DNA of 64,000 nt from Clostridia bacterium (GCA_017450005.1 JAFSYM010000004.1:1-64000); one strand, 5' to 3'; shown: positions 1-8,605, counted from the first letter of the stretch. Made by a program: numbers and translations. The notes: generated from the sequence alone by a model not told the origin.

Positions 1-2
1 CG

Positions 3-21
3 AAAAAGGCCCGTTTACGGG
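3..21 (-). terminator. hairpin plus U-run at window edge
   Basis: On the minus strand CCCGT-AA-ACGGG is followed by CCTTTTT. It looks like an intrinsic terminator that ends whatever is transcribed across 22-100 on the minus strand. No ORF feeds into it after the lipid-kinase terminator at 100-129, so it could close a small RNA or act as a leader attenuator for a gene beyond the window. Confidence 0.45.
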
Positions 22-99
22 TAGCAAGTAACAATCTTACGCGGCTGGCAGACCGTATCACGCGTTAACGCGTCTGCGAAGAACAGAGGGCTTTGCCCG
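22..99 (-). other. unassigned inter-terminator segment
   Basis: This stretch of about 80 bases between two terminator-like hairpins has no convincing ORF. On the minus strand it can form small stems (GGGC-AAA-GCCC, CAGAC...GTCTG, GTAAG...CTTGC), which would fit a structured RNA or leader. I could not match it to 6S RNA, SRP RNA, tmRNA or a riboswitch that I know by motif, so no identity is claimed. Confidence 0.2.
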
Positions 100-129
100 T
101 CAAAGAAAAACCACCGGCTTGGCCGGTGG
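100..129 (-). terminator. intrinsic terminator of the lipid kinase gene
   Basis: On the minus strand a perfect 8-bp stem CCACCGGC / GCCGGTGG with a 3-nt loop is followed by TTTTTCTTTG, just after the stop of the diacylglycerol-kinase-like gene. Confidence 0.85.
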
Positions 130-137
130 ATGTTTAT

Positions 138-1094
138 TTATCGTATCGGATGATCTGCGCTGATCCTGCCGGATTCCACGTCCTTGAAGAAAGTAGAATT
201 CGCGGGAACAACGAATCGGATGGCGGCAGGCAAAAGCTCCATTGTGCAGTCGTTGACAACTTCACATTCGCCGTCTACGTTGACAACCGCAGGCGCGTCG
301 GAATGCACCGTGATCTTTTTGCCGCGCACAAATTTTGTGACTTCCCAGCTCAGATGCTTTCCCTTTTTATAGCTGCCCAAAAGAGTCAGCAGCTTAAGGC
401 GGCTGAACTGTTTACGTACCATGATGATATCCAGAAGTCCGTCGTTCGGCATAGCGAGCGGACCGCCCATGTAGCCGCCGCCGTACCAGCGTGAATTGCC
501 GACAAAGCAGAATATGACTTTTTCTTTGTGCGGCGGTTCATCATCGACGGATATCGTGAAGTTGTTTTCAACCTTTTTCATCAATGCCCAAAGAGCCGAC
601 GCGGTATACGCCATTTCACCGTTGACAAGCGGCAATTTCTTGAAATCGGCCTGCTTTTTACAAACCTCAGCGTCCATGCCCATGGAGCACTCATTGATCG
701 CCAGTTTATCGCCGCAGCGAATCAGATCGAGCGGGATTGCCGTACCGTTAACCTGTGCCGCAACATTGGCAAGCTGCTCTTTGGTACCGAATAAACGGAT
801 GAAATCGTTGCCGGAACCGAGCGGCAAGACAGCGACTTCCACATTCTCAGCGCCGTATGCGCCGTTGACAACTTCAAACAGTGTACCGTCGCCGCCGCAC
901 GCATAAAAACGGATATTTTCTCCGCTTGCTGCACGTTCTTTCACAAAGCGCTGTCCGTCACCCTGTGCAGTCGTGCAGTACAATTCATAATCAACAGCAT
1001 TCTTTTTGCAGTATTCATGAATTTGCGGAATGATATGCTGTGCGTCCCTTCCCTTTTTGCCGGCCATAGGATTCACTACAAATACATGTTTCAT
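138..1094 (-). CDS. diacylglycerol/lipid kinase family protein (YegS/DagK type)
   Basis: Predicted cytoplasmic lipid kinase that phosphorylates diacylglycerol or a related lipid with ATP, in lipid recycling. The N-terminal catalytic domain shows the nucleotide-binding GGDGT motif at about residues 67-71 and PLGSGNDF at about 91-98, both diagnostic of the DAGK catalytic family. The length (318 aa) fits DagK/YegS/BmrU proteins. I chose the ATG at 1094 because AGGTGA lies 5 nt upstream. A GTG three codons earlier is possible but overlaps that site. The gene follows the rRNA methyltransferase gene almost directly and is probably co-transcribed with it. The exact lipid substrate cannot be read from sequence. 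Confidence 0.88.
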   Translation of the reverse strand: MKHVFVVNPMAGKKGRDAQHIIPQIHEYCKKNAVDYELYCTTAQGDGQRFVKERAASGENIRFYACGGDGTLFEVVNGAYGAENVEVAVLPLGSGNDFIRLFGTKEQLANVAAQVNGTAIPLDLIRCGDKLAINECSMGMDAEVCKKQADFKKLPLVNGEMAYTASALWALMKKVENNFTISVDDEPPHKEKVIFCFVGNSRWYGGGYMGGPLAMPNDGLLDIIMVRKQFSRLKLLTLLGSYKKGKHLSWEVTKFVRGKKITVHSDAPAVVNVDGECEVVNDCTMELLPAAIRFVVPANSTFFKDVESGRISADHPIR

Positions 1095-1099
1095 CGCGA

Positions 1100-2218
1100 T
1101 CACCTGTCCCCTTTGAAATACATATACAAGTCACATTTGATCATACCATTGTAGAGCTTACGCCGTTTATCTGCTTTGCGGCCGAAGGACTTTTCAAACG
1201 TTTCGGACGGACAGATCACACTGTATGACCACCCGCGCTGCGGTGTGAAAACATGCCCCATTGCCTTATATAATTCTTCCGCCTGCGAGATGTCAAGCAA
1301 TCGCTCGCCATAAGGCGGGTTGCAAATCACTGTACCGCGATCGGTACGCTTTTGAAATTTGCGAACATCTGCGCGGAAGAAGTCAATCTTTTCCGCTACG
1401 CCGGCTCGTGCGGCATTCGCACGCGCTAAGTCAAGTACTTCGGCGTCTATATCCGAGGCGAAACAATTAAAATCGCAGTCGCGTTTTTCCAGATCCTTCG
1501 CACGTTCACGCTCTTCTCGCCATACAGTCTGGTCAAAATTCTCCCATCGTTCGGCAGAGAACGGACGGTGCAGCCCGGGTGCAATGTTCATGGCCATCAT
1601 AGCTCCTTCAATCGCAATCGTTCCGGAACCGCACATCGGATCATATAATGTATGATACGGCCGCAGATGAGATACGTGGCAGATAGCGGCCGCAAGCGTT
1701 TCTTTGAGCGGCGCACCGGCTGCCTGCAGGCGGTAGCCGCGCTTATGCAAGCCGTAACCGGAAGTGTCGATCAATAAGCTGACCTGATCCTTCATGATCG
1801 AAAACTGGATCTGATGTACCGGACCGCTCTCCGGAAACCACTCCAGATGATACCGGCTCTTGAGCCGTTCCACAACGGCCTTTTTGATGATGGATTGGCA
1901 ATCGCTGACCGAAAAGAGTGCTGAATTGATGGAATAACCCTTGACAGGAAATGCATCCTCGCGCGGAATCCACGCCTCCCACGGCAGAGATTTCGTGCCT
2001 TGAAACAACTCTTCAAACGAACGAGCCGTGAATGATCCGACCAGAATCTGGACACGTTCCGCAAAGCGCGAGCCGATATTCACACGCGCTAATATATTCA
2101 TATCGCCCGAAAAAAGAACGCGGCCGTTCTCTGCATGAACATCCAACGCCTGCATATCGCGTAATTCTTCAGCAATCGGACCTTCCAGACCGAGTAAACA
2201 GGGAATCACAAATTGCAT
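1100..2218 (-). CDS. THUMP-domain class I SAM-dependent RNA methyltransferase (RlmL/YpsC-like)
   Basis: Predicted methylation of a guanine N2 in 23S rRNA, by analogy with the RlmL/YpsC family. The N-terminal part is a THUMP-type RNA-binding domain. The C-terminal Rossmann-fold methyltransferase shows the SAM-binding DPMCGSGT motif at about residues 193-200 and the catalytic NPPY at about 300-303, typical of base N-methyltransferases. An in-frame TTG further upstream would overlap the previous gene's terminator and add 43 unrelated residues. The ATG at 2218, with GGTGAT upstream, starts the protein with the family-like MQFVIPCLLGLE. The protein is 372 aa, normal for Firmicute members that lack the RlmK half. 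The RNA target is inferred only from the family. Confidence 0.9.
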   Translation of the reverse strand: MQFVIPCLLGLEGPIAEELRDMQALDVHAENGRVLFSGDMNILARVNIGSRFAERVQILVGSFTARSFEELFQGTKSLPWEAWIPREDAFPVKGYSINSALFSVSDCQSIIKKAVVERLKSRYHLEWFPESGPVHQIQFSIMKDQVSLLIDTSGYGLHKRGYRLQAAGAPLKETLAAAICHVSHLRPYHTLYDPMCGSGTIAIEGAMMAMNIAPGLHRPFSAERWENFDQTVWREERERAKDLEKRDCDFNCFASDIDAEVLDLARANAARAGVAEKIDFFRADVRKFQKRTDRGTVICNPPYGERLLDISQAEELYKAMGHVFTPQRGWSYSVICPSETFEKSFGRKADKRRKLYNGMIKCDLYMYFKGDR

Positions 2219-2278
2219 AACAATATCACCAGCATTCATGTATATGCTAAATATAGCATATCCTTCTATGTATTGCAA

Positions 2279-2310
2279 TAAAAAATTGACCGCCTCCGGA
2301 GAAGCGGTCA
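2279..2310 (-). terminator. intrinsic terminator after M28 peptidase
   Basis: On the minus strand a 10-bp stem (TGACCGCTTC / GAGGCGGTCA, one G-T wobble) with a 4-nt loop is followed by ATTTTTTATT. It lies between the peptidase stop and the methyltransferase start. Confidence 0.85.
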
Positions 2311-2315
2311 GTGTA

Positions 2316-3572
2316 TTATTCATTGGTTGATAGGCCGCGCTCGTCAAACAACAAAGCCGTACGTATCAGCACTTCAATACCTTTTTCAATCGTGCCGATT
2401 TCAATGTTGTCCGCAGTGTCGAGTCGTGTATGATAGTATCGCGCCGGAGAATGATCCATTGCGCAGAAGGCAACGGACGGAACACCGGCCTGCATCATCG
2501 CGGTGGCGTCTGTCGCGCCCAGGTCGATGGTCAACTTCGGAAGCTCAAGTCCTGCGTCGTAAGCAGCCTGCAGCATCAGTGCGACGCCGGCTTTATCCAG
2601 TTTCACGATACCGGTCATATCCTTGTGATAGACGCCCATGAAGTCCAGATCACGTACTGTATCTGTCGCAACAAACACAGTCTCAACATCGTCGAACTTA
2701 TGTGCTTTCGCAAGGGCTTTCGCACCGCGAAGTCCGGATTCTTCCGAGCCCATAGAAACCGCAATAACTTCCGTATGGTCAAACTCGATTGCATTGGTTG
2801 TCATGAATTGCAGAACAGCTATGGATGAGAAAACGCCGGTCAGATCGTCGTTAGCGCCTTCAACAACAAGTTTGGGATTATCAAAAACGAACCCGACGCA
2901 AACTGCTGCTGCGCATACACATTCGGCGATGCGAAAAGCCAGAAGAACATGATCGGAAAGCTGTATGGCGATCGTCAGAATATCCAGAATCAGACAAATC
3001 GCAACACCGCCGAGAGCCAGATAGATCGCTGTACGAAGCAGCTTGTATCCGCCCCAGTGGGTAAAACGCCATTCATACGCGGAGTCGATATGGCCGCTGA
3101 AAATGATGCGGCGCTTAACTTCGCCCTTCGGTTTTTTCGTGAGAATTACATTGCTGGACGTTGCTTTCTTAAAAAACGGATCAATCACCTGTTTGTACAG
3201 GAGAAACTCAAGCACAATCAAAAGAAGGATTGCCACAGTCAGCACCAGTGCGACAGCTTGAAATACCGTGACAAGCATTCCTGACAGAAACGCAGACGCC
3301 ACATACAGCGCAATAGCTATGATTTCAACCGTAGCACCCAGCCACGGCCAGGCCATAAACGCGCGCGGAGACAGCTTGAAAGGCTCCTTGACCGCGGTAT
3401 CCGCAAACTTTGCGCAGTTTTCAAGAATATAATCCTGTGCCTTGTCCTCGTTTTCCGATCCGGCTGCGCGAGGACCGATTGTTTTACACATTTTCCGGAT
3501 TTCACGCACTGTAAAGTTTGTGCTCTCGCGGATTTTTGCAACCGGATTCAGATTCAGTTCGTTAAATTTCAT
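2316..3572 (-). CDS. membrane-anchored M28-family metallopeptidase
   Basis: Predicted zinc-dependent aminopeptidase-like enzyme with membrane segments. Metal ligands expected for family M28 are visible: HID at 161-163, NDD at 241-243, the EES pair at 277-279, an Asp near 304 and a C-terminal His near 381. Hydrophobic helices at about 73-95, 97-126, 183-205 and 209-230 interrupt the peptidase fold, an arrangement known from integral-membrane M28 proteins of Clostridia. Length 418 aa. The SD is weak: AGAGA sits next to the ATG and a GGAG lies 13 nt away, so the start is less certain than the frame. It lies between two terminators and probably forms a single-gene unit. Substrate unknown. Confidence 0.85.
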   Translation of the reverse strand: MKFNELNLNPVAKIRESTNFTVREIRKMCKTIGPRAAGSENEDKAQDYILENCAKFADTAVKEPFKLSPRAFMAWPWLGATVEIIAIALYVASAFLSGMLVTVFQAVALVLTVAILLLIVLEFLLYKQVIDPFFKKATSSNVILTKKPKGEVKRRIIFSGHIDSAYEWRFTHWGGYKLLRTAIYLALGGVAICLILDILTIAIQLSDHVLLAFRIAECVCAAAVCVGFVFDNPKLVVEGANDDLTGVFSSIAVLQFMTTNAIEFDHTEVIAVSMGSEESGLRGAKALAKAHKFDDVETVFVATDTVRDLDFMGVYHKDMTGIVKLDKAGVALMLQAAYDAGLELPKLTIDLGATDATAMMQAGVPSVAFCAMDHSPARYYHTRLDTADNIEIGTIEKGIEVLIRTALLFDERGLSTNE

Positions 3573-3589
3573 TCTCTACCAATCACTCC

Positions 3590-3633
3590 GAAAAAGAACT
3601 TTCAGAGCTGCGACATAAACTGCCGCAGCTCTG
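3590..3633 (-). terminator. terminator of the SCP2/aminotransferase/transketolase operon
   Basis: A perfect 10-bp inverted repeat (CAGAGCTGCG / CGCAGCTCTG) with an 11-nt loop lies 15 nt after the SCP2-like gene stop. On the minus strand it is followed by AAAGTTCTTTTTC. It marks the 3' end of the five-gene operon that starts at about 8404. Confidence 0.8.
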
Positions 3634-3647
3634 CAGTTGTTTACTTC

Positions 3648-4454
3648 TTATTTTGCAAGTGCGCCGACTTCCAGCATGAAGCCGCCGATCTGACCGCCGA
3701 ATTCCGGCGCGCCGTCCATAATCAGACGACCGGCCTTCACAGCTTCAAGCATGTCGTCGGTATCGAGCAGAATACCCAATGCGCTGTCCAGACTGTTGAA
3801 ACGCAGCGTGAAGAACGTGAGCGCCTTGGTATAGTTGCCTCTGCCGGCTTTGGTCTTGCCTTCTTTGACACGCATGTGTGCAGAGACGTCCGGCAAACCT
3901 TCCACAGCCCATCCGTACACACGGTCGGGGCTCTTGAGCGCCCAATCATGGATCTCAGGATGACCGGCCTTATTCAGCTGGCTGATACCCGTAGACAGCA
4001 GATAGAAGAAACATTTCACCATCAGCTTTTTGGATGCCTCGTCCTTTGGCGGCTCTGTAGCGGAGAGCAGCGAGGACATCTTCAGCAGCACGGAGACAAA
4101 CGCGATCAACACATCCATCTTGCCGACGCCCTTGATTTTTCTCGGCAGTGTCTTCGGATTCATCTTACCTTTGAAGAAGCCGTTCATAGCTTCGATCGTC
4201 TTGAAGCCGATCTCTACGTCGGGATTGGTGTGAATGGTGTTAAGTTTGACGGTCCATTCACCGTTCTTAATGACAAAGCAAGTGCTTCTTTTACCGCCCT
4301 TGAATTCCGGATCCAGTGCAGTTACCTGCACCACAGCGTTCATGCTCTTGAACTTTTTGCTCAGCTCCGGTACATCGGTGGCGATGACTTTAATCAGCGG
4401 AAGGACCGCGTTAAAAAAAATAATACTGGAATATACGTCTTCTTTCTTATGCAT
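3648..4454 (-). CDS. SCP2 (sterol-carrier-like) domain protein, copy A
   Basis: Possible lipid- or hydrophobic-ligand-binding protein of unknown role. I assign the SCP2-like fold from the C-terminal pattern: an alternating hydrophobic stretch, 'LEAVKAGRLIMDGAPE', then a terminal amphipathic segment. This matches the usual SCP2 ending in which a small helix precedes a G-x-hydrophobic-x-(V/M)-x-G turn. There is no signal peptide. The ATG at 4454 follows GGGGAG. A longer in-frame start at 4490 would run back over the transketolase stop. It is the last gene of a five-gene operon and resembles the first gene (7643-8404) in length and C-terminal pattern. Ligand and function are not recognisable. 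Confidence 0.6.
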   Translation of the reverse strand: MHKKEDVYSSIIFFNAVLPLIKVIATDVPELSKKFKSMNAVVQVTALDPEFKGGKRSTCFVIKNGEWTVKLNTIHTNPDVEIGFKTIEAMNGFFKGKMNPKTLPRKIKGVGKMDVLIAFVSVLLKMSSLLSATEPPKDEASKKLMVKCFFYLLSTGISQLNKAGHPEIHDWALKSPDRVYGWAVEGLPDVSAHMRVKEGKTKAGRGNYTKALTFFTLRFNSLDSALGILLDTDDMLEAVKAGRLIMDGAPEFGGQIGGFMLEVGALAK

Positions 4455-4471
4455 ACCAGTCACTCCCCTTC

Positions 4472-5482
4472 TTATACCTCGTCGTCCCAATTGTCGTCGT
4501 CATCCTTGCGGATGCCGAGACTATCGAAAACAGCGTTGATGATACCGTTGGAGTCAATGCCCAAAATGGACATAATATCCTCGTGCAGACCAATCGGCGC
4601 AAACTTATCCGGAATACCAAGACGCTTGAACTTGACCGGGATATCGCTCTCGCAAAGCACTTCGGCTACAGCAGAACCGAGACCACCGATGATATTGTGA
4701 TCTTCTGCGGTGATGACCTTGCCGGTCTCCTTGGCTGCCTTCAGGATCGCTTCCTTATCAATTGGCTTGATGGTATGCATGTTCAGCACACGAACCTTGA
4801 TACCATGCACGTTTTCAAGGAACATTGCCGCCTGCAGCGCCTGGAATGCACACGAACCAGTGGCGATCACCGTAACATCGTTGCCTTCGTGAAGCTCGAC
4901 AGCTTTTCCGATCTGGTAGCCATAATTCGGTTCAGAGTACAGAACACGGTCAAAGCCGCGGTTAATGCGGATATAAACCGGACCCTTATGCGCATAGGCC
5001 GCGCGGACAGCGTTGGCCGTTTCCAGACCGTCCGCCGGACAGATCACCACAAGATTCGGCATACTGCGCGTAACGGCAAGGTCAACGATTGCATGATGCG
5101 TGGAACCTGCCTGGCCAAAGGATGTGCCGGCATGCGTCGCGATGATCTTGCAGTTGATGTTCTGGTAGCAGATGTCGGTGTGCAGCTGATCGGCGCAGCG
5201 AAGGGACGCGAACACGGAGAAGGTCGACAGGAACGGCGTGCATCCCGCCTTTGCCATACCGGCGGCAATACCGAACATATTCTGCTCTGCAATACCGACG
5301 TTAAAGAAACGCTCAGGAAACTCTTTCTGGAAAATACCGATCTTCGTCGAGGACGCAAGATCGGCCGTCAGAGCGACGATTTCCGGATGTGATCTGCCGA
5401 GCTCGGCAAGTGTATTGCCGTAATACTCCGCGGTTGACATTGCAGTCGATTCGGCTGCTGTATAAACAAACCCGCCTGCCAT
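4472..5482 (-). CDS. transketolase, C-terminal subunit
   Basis: The pyrimidine-binding and C-terminal half of a split transketolase (336 aa). Together with the next gene upstream it should form one thiamine-diphosphate enzyme that moves two-carbon ketol units between sugar phosphates. The family-typical segment with RFFNVGIAEQNMFGIAAGMA carries the conserved Glu (IAEQ) that activates ThDP. The start ATG directly abuts the TAA stop of the N-terminal subunit gene, so the two are translationally coupled. Split transketolases occur in many Firmicutes and are also used for special substrates (apulose-4-phosphate, 6-deoxy-6-sulfofructose). The aminotransferase neighbour suggests a dedicated substrate here rather than the core pentose pathway, which is inference. 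Confidence 0.88.
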   Translation of the reverse strand: MAGGFVYTAAESTAMSTAEYYGNTLAELGRSHPEIVALTADLASSTKIGIFQKEFPERFFNVGIAEQNMFGIAAGMAKAGCTPFLSTFSVFASLRCADQLHTDICYQNINCKIIATHAGTSFGQAGSTHHAIVDLAVTRSMPNLVVICPADGLETANAVRAAYAHKGPVYIRINRGFDRVLYSEPNYGYQIGKAVELHEGNDVTVIATGSCAFQALQAAMFLENVHGIKVRVLNMHTIKPIDKEAILKAAKETGKVITAEDHNIIGGLGSAVAEVLCESDIPVKFKRLGIPDKFAPIGLHEDIMSILGIDSNGIINAVFDSLGIRKDDDDNWDDEV

Positions 5483-6349
5483 TTATCTCGCCTCTCTTTC
5501 CACGCGTTCCACACGTTTGCGATAGTATTCTGCAAGGTCGGCCTGACACTGCTTGTAGAGATTCTCGTCGATGGCGCCGTAATGCCATTTGTGATTGCCT
5601 TCCATCATCTTGATGCCGGCGCCCTTGACCGTATCGGCGAGGATCAGGACGGGGTTGGTAGCGACCAGCGCGAAGTCGATCGCCTCGCAAAGCTCTCGGA
5701 TATTCTGCCCGTCGACCTTTTTGACTGTGAAACCGAACGCCGTCCACTTGTCAGCGAGCGGTTCAAGTTTCATGACATCTTCCGTGTCGCCGTCGATCAT
5801 CTTGTGGTTGCGGTCTACTATCGAAATCACGTTGGTCAGGTTGTAATGATTGATGGTCATGGCGGCTTCCCAGTTGGAACCTTCGCCCAATTCGCCGTCG
5901 CCCATCAGACAGTATGTCTTGTAAGACTTGCCAAGCACTCTTGCGGCAAGTCCGGTGCCGGCCGCAATCGGCAGACCGTGACCGAGAGAACCAGTCGAAG
6001 CGTCAACGCCGACGACCTTGTTGGAGTCCAGGTGGATACCCATCTTGGAATTGGTGTGGTTGAATGTCTTGAGCTGCTCTTTGTCGTTGAAACCGAAATC
6101 GCACAGAACGGGCGCATAGGCGATACCCGCATGACCTTTGCTGAGGATAAACCGGTCTCTGTCTGCCCAGTTGGGGTCGTCCTTGCGAATGTGCAGATAC
6201 TTGTGATACAGCACTGTGAGGATATCCATTGCGCTCATACCGCCGCCGATATGACCACTGCCAGCCCAGAACGTCGTGTCCAGGCAAAGGTTGCGCAGCT
6301 CGTGCGCTTTCTTTTCAAGCGCGAGCCACTCGCTTTTACTCAATGACAT
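5483..6349 (-). CDS. transketolase, N-terminal subunit
   Basis: The diphosphate-binding half of a split transketolase (288 aa). It shows a conserved His in SGHIGGG near residue 33, SKGHA, and the ThDP motif GDGELGEGSNWEA followed by VDRN, with the spacing of the GDG-x(n)-N Mg-ThDP motif. The start is preceded by a good AGGAGT in the 17-nt gap after the aminotransferase. It needs the C-terminal partner encoded immediately downstream for a complete active site. Acceptor and donor sugars cannot be predicted from these residues. Confidence 0.9.
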   Translation of the reverse strand: MSLSKSEWLALEKKAHELRNLCLDTTFWAGSGHIGGGMSAMDILTVLYHKYLHIRKDDPNWADRDRFILSKGHAGIAYAPVLCDFGFNDKEQLKTFNHTNSKMGIHLDSNKVVGVDASTGSLGHGLPIAAGTGLAARVLGKSYKTYCLMGDGELGEGSNWEAAMTINHYNLTNVISIVDRNHKMIDGDTEDVMKLEPLADKWTAFGFTVKKVDGQNIRELCEAIDFALVATNPVLILADTVKGAGIKMMEGNHKWHYGAIDENLYKQCQADLAEYYRKRVERVEREAR

Positions 6350-6366
6350 GGTTCGTTCACTCCTTC

Positions 6367-7629
6367 TTATGCAAGCTCGGGATGATGCGCACGCACAGCC
6401 TTAAACGCATCTTCGGCAATTTCAACCGTCGTCTTGATGTCTTCATCCGTCAAAGCGGCATTGATGAAATGATTGTGGTGCGACGCGAAGAACACGCCTC
6501 TGGACACGCACTCGGCAATCCACTCCTGATGGAGATACAGATCGTTGTCGTTTGCAACACGCAGATAAAACAGAGCGGGCATACCCGAAACGACCAGGTC
6601 GAAGCCGTTTTCTTTTGCCGCAACCTTCAAACCGTTGATCAGCTTTGTGCCGAGCGTGTCAAACAATTGCGGCGTGTTGAGCTTCTTCATCTTTTCAATG
6701 TTGGCAATACATGCCGCAAACGGGACGGAGCTCATCCAGTAGCTGCCAGTCACATTCATACCGCTGATGGCGCTCTTGAGATGCTCACGGCCGCAAAGTG
6801 CAGACATATTGTAGCCGTTGGCAAGCGCTTTGCAGAAGCAGATCATATCAGCTTTGAAGCCGAAATAATGATCCGATCCGGCAAGGTCAAGACGGAATCC
6901 GGCACGGACGTCGTCGATGATGAGCTGAATCTCTTCGTCGTCGCAGATCTTACGCACTTTCGCCCAGAAAGACCGCGTCATAATCGCATTGTCGTGGAAG
7001 TTGCCGTGATCATAGGGCTGTGCGATAATCGCCGCAATCTCGCCCTTGTTTTCTTCTACGACTTTTTCGAGCGCGGGAATATCGTCCCATGGAACGATGA
7101 TGTTGTTGCAGACTTCTTCCGGCAGGACGCCGCTGTAGTCCTTTTTGGCCTGCCACGGGGAAATGCCGTGATAGTAGCCGCGGAAGAAAATGATCTTTTT
7201 ACGCTTGGTATATGCTCTTGCCGTCATTGCGGCAATCTGGGTGGTGTCGTTGCCGTTCTTTGCAAAGTAGACCCAGTCAGCGGAAGCGACCGTGTCGACA
7301 AGCAGCTCGGCGCAATCGACCATGATGCTGCCCGGAGATGACGTGCAGTTACCCTTTTTGAGCTGCGCAAGCGCAGCAGCGTCGACGTCCGGATCGTTGT
7401 AGCCAAGTACGTTGGGACCGTAGGCGCACATGTAGTCGATATACTTATTGCCGTCCACGTCCCAGAAGTATGTACCCTCTGCACGCTCGGAGAACAACGG
7501 CCACTTACTGACAGGAATGAACAAACCTTCCGCGGGGCCAAGGTGACCGTAAACACCGGACGGGATTACTTTTGTAGCGCGCTGAAAAAGCGCACGACTT
7601 TTTTCATGAGTATATTCAGGATAAGACAT
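6367..7629 (-). CDS. class III PLP-dependent aminotransferase (glutamate-1-semialdehyde aminomutase-like)
   Basis: Predicted cytoplasmic fold-type I PLP enzyme (420 aa), nearest in pattern to HemL-like glutamate-1-semialdehyde aminotransferases and other class III enzymes acting on omega-amino or aldehyde substrates. Visible features are the N-terminal block VIPSGVYGH, the substrate/PLP region FAKNGNDTTQIA (in place of the usual S-G-T/S-E-A), the Asp of IIDDVRAGFR that contacts the pyridine nitrogen, and the Schiff-base Lys in CKALANGYNMSAL. It is not next to other heme genes, so a role in heme synthesis is unlikely. It sits between an SCP2-like gene and the transketolase pair. The substrate is unknown; an amino-sugar or aldose-derived aldehyde would fit the context. 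Confidence 0.85.
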   Translation of the reverse strand: MSYPEYTHEKSRALFQRATKVIPSGVYGHLGPAEGLFIPVSKWPLFSERAEGTYFWDVDGNKYIDYMCAYGPNVLGYNDPDVDAAALAQLKKGNCTSSPGSIMVDCAELLVDTVASADWVYFAKNGNDTTQIAAMTARAYTKRKKIIFFRGYYHGISPWQAKKDYSGVLPEEVCNNIIVPWDDIPALEKVVEENKGEIAAIIAQPYDHGNFHDNAIMTRSFWAKVRKICDDEEIQLIIDDVRAGFRLDLAGSDHYFGFKADMICFCKALANGYNMSALCGREHLKSAISGMNVTGSYWMSSVPFAACIANIEKMKKLNTPQLFDTLGTKLINGLKVAAKENGFDLVVSGMPALFYLRVANDNDLYLHQEWIAECVSRGVFFASHHNHFINAALTDEDIKTTVEIAEDAFKAVRAHHPELA

Positions 7630-7642
7630 TCCATAACCTCCT

Positions 7643-8404
7643 TTATGATGCCAGATACATACCGACTCTGTCGAGAATTCTGTTCATGTTGTCAAGCATG
7701 GAAATCATGCCCTTCATTGTGATCGAACCATCGCCGATGCAGGCAAGAGAATTGACTCTGTCGTTAAACAGATCGTTTGCAAGCTGCATTGAGCCGAATT
7801 CCATCACGGATCTGGGCTTGCCCTCGGAATCCTTGAACGTTGTGAGCACATGGTTTTCGGAGCGAATAATAGCCTTCGGACCGCCTTTTATGGACATCAG
7901 GATTTCGCCGTCCTCGATATTCTGTGCGCTGAAAGTGCTGATCGGATCATGATTGCCGAGCTGTGAAATAGCAACGGTCACGACGTAGAACGTCATGCGC
8001 GTATTCAGCTCGAAGAAAGCCGGATCCCGGAGCGCTTCTTCAGTGGGCTGCAGCACTTCGCTCAGGCGATTCGTCAGCGGGACAAAAGACTTGAGAAGAA
8101 AGCCGATTTTGGAAAATCCCTTGGTCGGAACCGGCGTAACGGTGCCGTCGATCAAGCCGTTGAACTTCTCGGGCGAAGAGAACGGTAAACGAATGTCGCA
8201 GTCCGAGCAGCCCTCAGTCAGCAGGCATTCGCCGTCTTCAAAGTTCAGCGTTGCCTTCGGGCCGTCCTTCACATCAAATCCGATGGACACTGGTTTCGTA
8301 CCGCTCAGGATGTTCTTCGCCTGTTCATCGAGCTTACAGAGATTTTCAAGCGAGCCGAGAACTGCGAACATGTTGATGTACGCTAAGGTTTTTGCATCAG
8401 TCAA
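7643..8404 (-). CDS. SCP2 (sterol-carrier-like) domain protein, copy B
   Basis: First gene of the five-gene operon and probable distant paralogue of the last one (3648-4454). The C-terminal part (ANDLFNDRVNSLACIGDGS, then ITMKGM) has the same layout as copy A: hydrophobic helix, G-x-I-x-M-x-G turn, terminal helix. The start is TTG at 8404, supported by a strong GGAGGAGG 7-8 nt upstream and a promoter at 8450-8478. No signal peptide or transmembrane segment. Function unknown; having both copies at the ends of one operon suggests they work together or handle substrate and product of the enzymes between them, which is inference. Confidence 0.6.
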   Translation of the reverse strand: MTDAKTLAYINMFAVLGSLENLCKLDEQAKNILSGTKPVSIGFDVKDGPKATLNFEDGECLLTEGCSDCDIRLPFSSPEKFNGLIDGTVTPVPTKGFSKIGFLLKSFVPLTNRLSEVLQPTEEALRDPAFFELNTRMTFYVVTVAISQLGNHDPISTFSAQNIEDGEILMSIKGGPKAIIRSENHVLTTFKDSEGKPRSVMEFGSMQLANDLFNDRVNSLACIGDGSITMKGMISMLDNMNRILDRVGMYLAS

Positions 8405-8449
8405 AATAATTCCTCCTCCGTATAGAATGAGATAGGTTTTAACACATCT

Positions 8450-8478
8450 ACTATAGCACAGTTCTTTTCGTTTTTCAA
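8450..8478 (-). promoter_or_regulatory. sigma-A promoter of the SCP2-aminotransferase-transketolase operon
   Basis: Minus strand TTGAAA, 17-nt spacer, TATAGT, with an extended -10 TGTGC just before TATAGT. The spacer is very like that of the eutA promoter (13 of 17 bases identical by eye). The 5' leader is about 40 nt. Confidence 0.75.
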
Positions 8479-8552
8479 CACTTTTTATGGATTCAAATAA
8501 AATATTTGCATTGTTTTTGTGGAAAATGTTACATAATTGTTAATGTAAATTT

Positions 8553-8592
8553 GAGAAAAGAAATAACCCGACCCACAAAAGCGAGTCGGGTT
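8553..8592 (-). terminator. intrinsic terminator of rpmE
   Basis: On the minus strand AACCCGAC ... GTCGGGTT forms an 8-bp stem with a 12-nt loop, followed by ATTTCTTTT. Confidence 0.85.
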
Positions 8593-8605
8593 GGTTTCTG
8601 AATGA

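Noticed and set aside
6367-7629. HemL for tetrapyrrole or cobalamin synthesis
   Set aside because: No other tetrapyrrole gene is near, the usual substrate-binding residues are not all there, and the gene is locked in a transketolase operon.
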